Shown here one piece after another: positions 1-4,928 of a DNA stretch of 14,179 nucleotides. The stretch is from positions 1-14,179 of the forward strand of contig JAGQMP010000008.1 in NCBI GenBank assembly GCA_020428585.1, given 5' to 3'. Position numbers and translations under genes: made by a program. The DNA comes from Patescibacteria group bacterium (lineage in GTDB: Bacteria; Patescibacteriota; Minisyncoccia; Phycocordibacterales; UBA1006). Within the stretch, counting starts at the first letter, position 1. Each line of letters begins with the position of its first letter. The notes below the pieces were generated by a model. It made no database searches. It saw nothing but the letters and a program-made list of their open reading frames with translations, and had not been told where the DNA came from.

Positions 1-154
1 GCATCTGACCAAGTTTGGTATACACAGGTCCAAGAGACTCGAAATTCGACCTCAATTTGACAGCGAATCGTTGGTCAAAGTTTTCTTTGCTGTTGTGAAC
101 GAGTCGGTAAAGGTACAACTTCACACCTACAAAAAGCAGTTCAAGCAGACGCAT
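1..154 (-). CDS. UbiB/ABC1-family atypical kinase, N-terminal fragment (runs off window)
   Basis: A minus-strand reading frame begins at ATG 154-152 and stays open for 51 codons to the window edge. Residues 41-51 read LGPVYTKLGQM, which matches the LGPxFxKLGQ signature of the UbiB/AarF/ABC1 (ADCK) family. In this family the KxGQ motif folds over the nucleotide site of the atypical kinase or ATPase domain. Family members act in ubiquinone and isoprenoid-lipid metabolism; the substrate here cannot be told. In many homologues the motif lies further from the N-terminus, so this leader is short. The start lies 4 nt after the stop of the ribbon-helix-helix gene, so the two are probably co-transcribed and coupled. 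Kinase catalytic residues lie outside the window. The call rests on one motif. Confidence 0.62.
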   Translation of the reverse strand, partial: MRLLELLFVGVKLYLYRLVHNSKENFDQRFAVKLRSNFESLGPVYTKLGQM

Positions 155-158
155 ACCA

Positions 159-476
159 CTACTCGCACTTACCACAGACCGTGCGTTTCTTGCCGGCATT
201 GGTCTCTTGGATTTTGATCTTCGACCCCTTCTTAATCTTCTTGTCGCACAGAGCGCATGCGGTATCAGATACCGCCTTGCCGTCGTATTCGAAATCAAAT
301 ACCTCCTCACGCGGGGTCAACACCTCGCCCGCAAGGTCAGAGATAATTTCGCAACTGTCCTGAATAAAGCGACGGGTGGTCGAGGAAATCGTTTCTCGAT
401 TTTCGGTCGCCTTTTTCTTAATCTTGTTGTAGAGCTCTTTTGAAACCCTCAGATTAATGGTTTTGTCTTTTGCCAT
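159..476 (-). CDS. Ribbon-helix-helix DNA-binding protein with C-terminal CxxC/CxxC zinc ribbon
   Basis: The protein has 105 aa when started at ATG 476-474. An in-frame GTG at 518 would add 14 residues but lies inside the promoter/operator, so it is disfavoured. Residues 5-40 look like a MetJ/Arc/CopG ribbon-helix-helix fold: a beta strand (KTINLRVS), a lysine-rich helix, then a second helix (ISSTTRRFIQDS). The C-terminus holds CALC (C74, C77) and CGKC (C101, C104), two knuckles likely to bind one zinc. The gene probably encodes an autoregulated transcription factor, because an inverted repeat overlaps its own promoter. It is followed after 4 nt by a UbiB-like kinase gene. The start has no clear Shine-Dalgarno sequence. 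The DNA-binding class is fairly secure; targets are unknown, and an antitoxin role is unsupported because no toxin gene is adjacent. Confidence 0.75.
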   Translation of the reverse strand: MAKDKTINLRVSKELYNKIKKKATENRETISSTTRRFIQDSCEIISDLAGEVLTPREEVFDFEYDGKAVSDTACALCDKKIKKGSKIKIQETNAGKKRTVCGKCE

Positions 477-500
477 AATGATCTTGGTTATCTGGTTAAT

Positions 501-537
501 GTAATACATATGTAACACAAATGTATTACGAATGCAA
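501..537 (-). promoter_or_regulatory. Promoter with overlapping operator-like inverted repeat for the RHH gene
   Basis: On the minus strand a TTGCAT -35 (532-537) lies 17 bp from a TACATA -10 (509-514), placing the transcription start about 25 nt before ATG 476. A perfect 9-bp inverted repeat, GTAATACAT (501-509) and ATGTATTAC (521-529), brackets the -10 box and most of the spacer. A second palindrome, TACATATGTA (505-514), sits on the -10. RHH dimers bind short repeats of this kind, so autorepression is the natural inference. Confidence 0.6.
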
Positions 538-539
538 GA

Positions 540-575
540 AAATATCCCTATGGACCTTATTTTATAAGGATATTT
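540..575. repeat. 8-bp inverted repeat between divergent genes
   Basis: AAATATCC (540-547) and its exact complement GGATATTT (568-575) are separated by 20 nt. After one mismatch, three more base pairs extend the stem inward. It lies between the RHH gene and the divergent membrane-protein gene. There is no T-run to make it a convincing terminator, so it may be an operator or chance structure in AT-rich DNA. Confidence 0.35.
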
Positions 576-625
576 GCCGTCTTATCAGAGTGGAGATAAC
601 AAATAACAATTTGACATGAACATCT

Positions 626-631
626 TATTAT
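626..631 (+). promoter_or_regulatory. Putative -10 box of the 640-1743 gene
   Basis: TATTAT ends 8 nt before the ATG at 640, the same placement seen in front of several other genes in this window. A perfect TTGACA at 611-616 is only 9 bp upstream, too close to pair with this -10. Paired instead with an A-rich -10 around 634-641, it would move the transcription start past ATG 640 and favour the in-frame ATG at 670. Confidence 0.3.
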
Positions 632-639
632 GAAAAAAT

Positions 640-1743
640 ATGGATGAATGTAACTTAAAAACTAAACATATGGAATCAAAATCATGGCCACAAGCCTTAG
701 AACAAGAGTATGTCGAGGTGAGAGAACAGATGTCCTCTAGCCTTGGAGATAACAACGTAGTTATTATTGATCATAAAAAAGTTTCGGGTATCTCTGCTTC
801 TTTTGTGAATGATCAAAAAAAGAAAGATCTGCAGAAGCAAATGAATCTCGAAAAGACAGCTATCGAAGAATATCGTATGGAGCTTGAAGAAAAAGGTATC
901 AAGCCGCTCGCCATCCTGCCAGAATATATTCTCAAGATGATGTTAAGGGGGCTTCCCTTCTATACCTTCAAATCAATAGATGAGAAAGGTTCTGTTAATG
1001 CCGATCTCAGCAAGACAATGAGTTTTAATACTGAGGGCTTGGTTCTCCTTGTCTTTCTTGCTTATTCCGCTATTTTGTCGTTCACAGGAGTTGGTCTTTA
1101 TAAACTCGAAGTAGGACATCCGGGTTTAGGAATAACGATAACAGCCTTAGGCGTCATAAGCCTGCTAAGCGGACTTTTTCTTAACACCTCTGCGCTTCTT
1201 GATTTAACTGCTGATGAAAGGTTAGATCGACGGAATATTAAGATACTGAGTTACACAAGTCCTTTAGTGGCTTACATATATAAACGGTCTCGAATCCTTA
1301 ATCAAAAACATTTCCAAGAACATATAAAGAAAATGCTTTGGCCAAACAACATTGATGAGGGAGAAGGTATGTTTTCTCGAGCCAAGGTTCGATTGGAACT
1401 ACCAGAAGCGCCCGCGTCTGTTCAACAGAAACTTGGGTTGTGTGCCATCAATAACATCAAAACATACGTTATTGCGCACGAGGATGGTTTCGGGGTGAAT
1501 TATCAAAGTTTCAAAACAACCCTGGATGTTTACAATGATCCTTTGATTTGTGCCGATAAAATTGTCACTGAAAAAATTGAGGTGCAGACCAAAAAGAAGT
1601 TTGAAGAAAAAAAACTCTTTACCCTGGTGGCCATTATCGATCAGTACGGTGAGATACCAGCAACAGAAGAATTAGTCGCTGAGATCAAGAAACGTTTTCC
1701 TTCGGTTCCTGAGCAATTAGGATTGCAAATATGTCCCAACTAA
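640..1743 (+). CDS. Hypothetical two-TM membrane protein
   Basis: I do not recognise this 367-aa protein. Residues 1-130 are hydrophilic and charged, with a Lys/Glu-rich, probably coiled-coil stretch at about 58-86. Two hydrophobic segments follow, at about 133-155 and 162-181, joined by a very short loop, so they form a membrane hairpin. A soluble C-terminal part of about 185 residues ends in ICPN. There is no signal peptide and no catalytic motif that I can see. With this topology both soluble parts lie on the same side of the membrane, probably the cytoplasm. ATG 640 is kept as the start; ATG 670 (Met11) is possible because a TTGACA lies at 611-616. The gene is A+T rich, stands alone between the RHH gene and a strong terminator, and may be accessory or lineage-specific. 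Confidence 0.7.
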   Translation: MDECNLKTKHMESKSWPQALEQEYVEVREQMSSSLGDNNVVIIDHKKVSGISASFVNDQKKKDLQKQMNLEKTAIEEYRMELEEKGIKPLAILPEYILKMMLRGLPFYTFKSIDEKGSVNADLSKTMSFNTEGLVLLVFLAYSAILSFTGVGLYKLEVGHPGLGITITALGVISLLSGLFLNTSALLDLTADERLDRRNIKILSYTSPLVAYIYKRSRILNQKHFQEHIKKMLWPNNIDEGEGMFSRAKVRLELPEAPASVQQKLGLCAINNIKTYVIAHEDGFGVNYQSFKTTLDVYNDPLICADKIVTEKIEVQTKKKFEEKKLFTLVAIIDQYGEIPATEELVAEIKKRFPSVPEQLGLQICPN

Positions 1744-1750
1744 ATTTCAT

Positions 1751-1784
1751 AAACCCCCCACATCGATTACAGTGTGGGGGTTTT
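1751..1784. terminator. Bidirectional intrinsic terminator
   Basis: An 8-bp GC-rich stem, CCCCCACA (1755-1762) with TGTGGGGG (1773-1780), has a 10-nt loop, is followed by TTTT and is preceded by AAA. It sits between two convergent genes, 8 nt after the stop at 1743 and 12 nt before the stop of the MFS gene, so it probably serves both, best on the plus strand. Confidence 0.85.
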
Positions 1785-1796
1785 CTGGTTCAGATT

Positions 1797-3002
1797 TTAG
1801 GTGGCGGTATTAGTGAACTTGGATTTCCACCATAAAAATACAAACAAAGTAAGGAATCCGAGTATTCCAGCAATACTCAAACCAAGTACTCGCAGATTGA
1901 TAGTGTCAATAAGGTATCCAATAGCAACAACACCAATGATCTCGCTGAGAGCACCAACTGATGTTAGTGTACTATCAATTTCACCAAGATATTTTTCATC
2001 AGATGATTTCTTCACCAAAACCATCGAAGATAAATATATTATCTGAGCCCCGACACCTGCCAGGAACGCAACTGATAATTGCATCACAAATGAGGTGGCA
2101 AAGGCAAGGACAATAAACGATGCCACAAGTAGGATCATTCCAAATAAAAATGATCTTCGGGGTGATGTATCACTCGATTTACCTATGAACATACTCATGA
2201 TACCTGGCAAAGCACCGATACCTCCGATGAGAATAGCTTCTCGAAGGTCGTTGGACGAAAGGTATGAAAAAATTGCTAGGTAGCTTGTCGGCAGCGTGAG
2301 AACCAATCCCTGTAAAACCGCAGTACCAAACACGGGTATACGGTCAATTTTAAAAAAAAATCTAAGCGATGAAAATTGAACTATATTTTTAGATATCTTT
2401 TTGAAACTCGGAATCTTACGATGGTGCTCCTCAGCCATTGTAGGTAATCTCAACATGATTACGAATGCAACGAGATTGGTCACAATAATCCCCAAAAAGA
2501 GCCATTGTATATCTACATGTGGGACGATAACGAGAGATGATGCGACCGCAACCAACCACCAAAATTGAGTGATCGTTTCAAAGACTGCAAAAGCTTTTCC
2601 TGTCGAAGATTCATAACGTAAGAAAGCGGTCTCACGCGCAGTATTATCAATCGCATATGATATCCCGTTAAGGGCCCTTGCTAAAATAACAAAGAGAATA
2701 CTTCCTGTTGCCGCGGCTATAAAATAACTACCTCCAATAAAGAAATAAATACCCAATCCGATGAGAAGTAATTTTTTCAAGGAGACATAGTCTGCTAGCT
2801 CCCCAGCAATAGGAAGACTGATAAAAAAGAGAATGGTATATGTGGCTTTCAACAATCCGGTTTCGGCAAAACCGTTGACTAATGAATAAAGAAAAATCGG
2901 AATGATCGAATCTACGATACCCCACCCAAACCAACGGGTAGTTGTCGCATAAGTAATAATTTGTGTACTACGAGAAAGTCCTGTGTTTAATAAACCCTTC
3001 AT
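1797..3002 (-). CDS. Major facilitator superfamily transporter
   Basis: A very hydrophobic protein of 401 aa from ATG 3002, with about twelve predicted membrane helices. The loop after the second helix reads GELADYVSLKK (residues 67-77), a recognisable form of MFS motif A (GxLaDrxGrkk). A hydrophilic stretch near residues 190-210 fits the central loop between the two six-helix halves. The product is a proton- or ion-driven transporter in the cytoplasmic membrane; the substrate, possibly a drug or metabolite for export, cannot be inferred. Upstream in-frame starts exist at ATG 3050 and TTG 3071, but those extensions run into the promoter of the divergent peptidase gene and look unlike an MFS N-terminus, so I prefer 3002. 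The gene is A+T rich and not in an operon. Confidence 0.85.
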   Translation of the reverse strand: MKGLLNTGLSRSTQIITYATTTRWFGWGIVDSIIPIFLYSLVNGFAETGLLKATYTILFFISLPIAGELADYVSLKKLLLIGLGIYFFIGGSYFIAAATGSILFVILARALNGISYAIDNTARETAFLRYESSTGKAFAVFETITQFWWLVAVASSLVIVPHVDIQWLFLGIIVTNLVAFVIMLRLPTMAEEHHRKIPSFKKISKNIVQFSSLRFFFKIDRIPVFGTAVLQGLVLTLPTSYLAIFSYLSSNDLREAILIGGIGALPGIMSMFIGKSSDTSPRRSFLFGMILLVASFIVLAFATSFVMQLSVAFLAGVGAQIIYLSSMVLVKKSSDEKYLGEIDSTLTSVGALSEIIGVVAIGYLIDTINLRVLGLSIAGILGFLTLFVFLWWKSKFTNTAT

Positions 3003-3052
3003 GTAATGTAAGCATAACAGACGCAAAGCAGTGGATACCCTTGATGACATCG

Positions 3053-3061
3053 TGATATATT
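3053..3061 (+). promoter_or_regulatory. Extended -10 element of the metallopeptidase gene
   Basis: TGATATATT is an extended -10 (TGN plus TATATT at 3056-3061) ending 9 nt before ATG 3071, with no good -35. It predicts a very short leader or none. Confidence 0.4.
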
Positions 3062-3070
3062 GGTGAAACA

Positions 3071-3625
3071 ATGAGCTCCCAAGTCAAACTTAATGAGTTA
3101 TTCACCAAAACCAAGGAACGTTATCCTCAGCTGAAGGAGATGCGAATTAAATTAAAATTTAAACATGGTTTCTTTTTCACCATGCGATCGGGTATTGAAT
3201 TTCCTTCGTTATGGAAAAAAGAAAGGGTATATTTTGTTGCTGTAAACACTAACAAGTTTGATGGTATCCTTTCACAACTTTCGGAAGATGATCTCGTCGG
3301 CTGGTTTGCTCATGAACTGGGGCATATCGTTGAATATAATGAAATGTCAAACAGAAAATTTATTTTCTTTGTTATTCAATATTTGTTTGATATCAGATTT
3401 CGATTTTTAGTTGAACGTAGAGTCAATGCACTAACAGTGAATAGCGGTTTTGCAAAAGAATTAATTGGTGCATGGGAAAAGTTCCTCACCCTTGAGGGAG
3501 TACATCCGAGATACAAACAATACATTATCAAAAACTATGCACCCTGTTGGGAGGATATTGAAGAGGAGGCTATTAAAAACGGGTTTACTAAGGAGGGTTA
3601 TAAAAAGTTAACCATGGTTAAATAA
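3071..3625 (+). CDS. Small HExxH zinc metallopeptidase-like protein
   Basis: This 184-aa protein contains WFAHELGHIVEY, with the zinc-binding HELGH at residues 81-85: His81 and His85 as ligands and Glu82 as the catalytic base. Thirty residues later, RFLVERRVNAL supplies Glu115 as a likely third ligand. It resembles the ExxAD helix of gluzincins such as M48, although Asn119 replaces the usual Asp. Residues 97-113 (FIFFVIQYLFDIRFRF) are hydrophobic but broken by charges, so a membrane segment is doubtful. The protein is about half the size of a typical M48 enzyme, and I cannot assign a family. Its start region is divergent from the MFS gene, and a phosphatase gene follows after 34 nt. Substrate unknown. 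Confidence 0.7.
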   Translation: MSSQVKLNELFTKTKERYPQLKEMRIKLKFKHGFFFTMRSGIEFPSLWKKERVYFVAVNTNKFDGILSQLSEDDLVGWFAHELGHIVEYNEMSNRKFIFFVIQYLFDIRFRFLVERRVNALTVNSGFAKELIGAWEKFLTLEGVHPRYKQYIIKNYAPCWEDIEEEAIKNGFTKEGYKKLTMVK

Positions 3626-3644
3626 CATCTAAATAAAAATTTTC

Positions 3645-3653
3645 TGATACAGT
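3645..3653 (+). promoter_or_regulatory. Putative extended -10 of the phosphatase gene
   Basis: TGATACAGT (TGN followed by TACAGT at 3648-3653) ends 6 nt before ATG 3660. No clear -35 is visible. Read-through from the peptidase gene 34 nt upstream is an alternative source of transcript. Confidence 0.35.
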
Positions 3654-3659
3654 AATATT

Positions 3660-4325
3660 ATGTCCACAGAAAAAACAATTTACTTTATACGCCATGGACA
3701 AAGCGTAGGTAATGCTACCCCTGTTTTTCAACCCCTTGAATCTCCATTAAATGATCTTGGTAAAAAACAAGCCGAATATCTTGCACAACGTATATCTAAC
3801 CTTACGTTTGATACGCTCTTATCGAGTCCACTCCCGCGAGCTCAACAAACAGCAGAAGCGATTAAAAACGTCACAGGAAAAAATATAGAATTTTCAGATC
3901 TATTCGTAGAGCGTATTAAACCTACCAGCGTGAGTGGAAAATCATACGAAGACGAACAGGCATGTACCACAAGCAAAAAGTGGAAAAAGAGTCTATGTAC
4001 GCCAGATATGCGCGTAGAAGATGGTGAGAATTTTGAAGATATAATATCACGAGCAGATACAGCTCTTGATTTTTTAAAACATCGCACAGAAAAATCTATA
4101 GTAGTTGTTACTCATGGTTACTTTCTCAGAACCATGATTGCGCGAGTATTGTTAGGTAATACACTTTCTGCAGAATCATTTAGAAATTTCCAAAAATCAA
4201 TAGAACATCAAAATACTGGAGTAACAGTATTACAGTATGTGGTGAAGCCTGAAGATAGTGGTTGGCAATTATGGACGTATAATGACCATGATCACTTAAT
4301 ACATAAGGTTCAAAACAAAATATAG
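3660..4325 (+). CDS. Histidine phosphatase (phosphoglycerate mutase-like) family protein
   Basis: This 221-aa protein starts with YFIRHGQSVGNA, so Arg11-His12-Gly13 is the RHG motif whose histidine takes the phosphoryl group. SSPLPRAQQTA (55-65) supplies the second phosphate-binding arginine (Arg60), VER (83-85) the likely acid/base Glu84, and VVVTHGYFLR (148-157) the second catalytic histidine (His152). All core residues are present, so it should be an active cytoplasmic phosphatase or mutase. The family covers phosphoglycerate mutase, alpha-ribazole phosphatase, fructose bisphosphatase and broad phosphatases; the substrate cannot be read from sequence. It follows the metallopeptidase gene by 34 nt and may share its transcript. 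Confidence 0.88.
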   Translation: MSTEKTIYFIRHGQSVGNATPVFQPLESPLNDLGKKQAEYLAQRISNLTFDTLLSSPLPRAQQTAEAIKNVTGKNIEFSDLFVERIKPTSVSGKSYEDEQACTTSKKWKKSLCTPDMRVEDGENFEDIISRADTALDFLKHRTEKSIVVVTHGYFLRTMIARVLLGNTLSAESFRNFQKSIEHQNTGVTVLQYVVKPEDSGWQLWTYNDHDHLIHKVQNKI

Positions 4326-4336
4326 GTCGAATACAC

Positions 4337-4365
4337 TTGCAACTAAAAACTCTTAACTCTATACT
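4337..4365 (+). promoter_or_regulatory. yebC promoter
   Basis: TTGCAA (4337-4342) and TATACT (4360-4365) are separated by exactly 17 bp, the best sigma70-type promoter in the window. The -10 ends 9 nt before the yebC ATG, which predicts a start of transcription at or within a few nt of the start codon. Confidence 0.7.
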
Positions 4366-4374
4366 TTTTTTCAT

Positions 4375-4902
4375 ATGTCAGGACATAATAAATGGTCAAA
4401 GATTAAACACAAAAAAGCGGCGACTGATGCCCAAAAATCTAAAATTTTTGGGAAATTGGTGCGCCTTATCCAGGTCGAGGCGAAAAAGTGTGGTGGAGAC
4501 GTGAACTCGCCAGGACTTGCCGCTGCAATCGCCAAAGCGAACAAGGAAAACATGCCAAAGGACAATATCGAACGGGCGATCAAAAAGGCATCCGAAGCTG
4601 GTGAATCAACCCCCGTCATGTACGAAGCCTATGGTCCGGGTGGGGTTGGGATGATTGTGACGGGCCTCACCGATAACACCAACCGCACCAGTTCCGAAGT
4701 AAAACATATCTTTTCAAAAGCGGGTGGATCATTAGGTGCGCAAGGTTCAGTAGCGTGGAATTTTACCCAAGACGAAAACCGTGACTGGGTGCCCAACAGT
4801 ACCATTGAATTGGACGAGGAGACAGGTTCTAAACTCGAAAACCTCATTGAAACACTAGAAGACAACGACGACATCCAGGATGTCTACCATAATGGTATTT
4901 AA
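4375..4902 (+). CDS. yebC: YebC/PmpR/TACO1 family protein, short form
   Basis: The N-terminal 120 residues follow the family closely: SGHNKWSKIKHKKAATDAQK, MPKDNIERAIKKA, YEAYGPGGVGM and TDNTNRT. The end, IETLEDNDDIQDVYHN, matches the family C-terminus. At 175 aa it is far shorter than the usual 240-250. The segment normally found between GSVAWNF (about residue 130) and the final helix, including the GAEDV motif, is missing, so the middle domain is deleted. The sequence reads cleanly, so this is a compact protein rather than a frameshift. YebC proteins were described as transcription regulators; recent work ties them and TACO1 to relief of ribosome stalling at proline-rich stretches. It has its own promoter and converges on the PBP gene. 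yebC often neighbours ruvC; here the PBP gene separates them. Confidence 0.93.
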   Translation: MSGHNKWSKIKHKKAATDAQKSKIFGKLVRLIQVEAKKCGGDVNSPGLAAAIAKANKENMPKDNIERAIKKASEAGESTPVMYEAYGPGGVGMIVTGLTDNTNRTSSEVKHIFSKAGGSLGAQGSVAWNFTQDENRDWVPNSTIELDEETGSKLENLIETLEDNDDIQDVYHNGI

Positions 4903-4928
4903 AAAACAGCAATTGATTGCTGTTTTTT
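4901..4928. terminator. Bidirectional intrinsic terminator shared by yebC and the PBP gene
   Basis: AAAAAACAGCAA (4901-4912) and TTGCTGTTTTTT (4917-4928) form a perfect 12-bp stem with a TTGA loop. The A-tract and T-tract make it work in both directions. It overlaps the stop codons of both convergent genes, so neither transcript can run into the other. Confidence 0.9.

Noticed and set aside
2..217. Plus-strand open frame of 71 codons at the left edge
   Set aside because: The opposite strand carries the CxxC/CxxC tail of the RHH gene and a UbiB KxGQ motif, which are far better supported; the plus frame resembles no protein I know.
159..476. Toxin-antitoxin antitoxin role for the RHH protein
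   Set aside because: The downstream partner is a UbiB-like kinase rather than a small toxin, and the RHH protein has a zinc ribbon in place of a toxin-binding tail.
477..518. GTG start extending the RHH protein by 14 residues
   Set aside because: It lies in the -10/operator region and the extension does not look like part of an RHH fold.
3003..3071. Longer MFS start at TTG 3071 or ATG 3050
   Set aside because: The extra residues would overlap the promoter of the divergent gene and do not resemble an MFS N-terminus; ATG 3050 remains possible.
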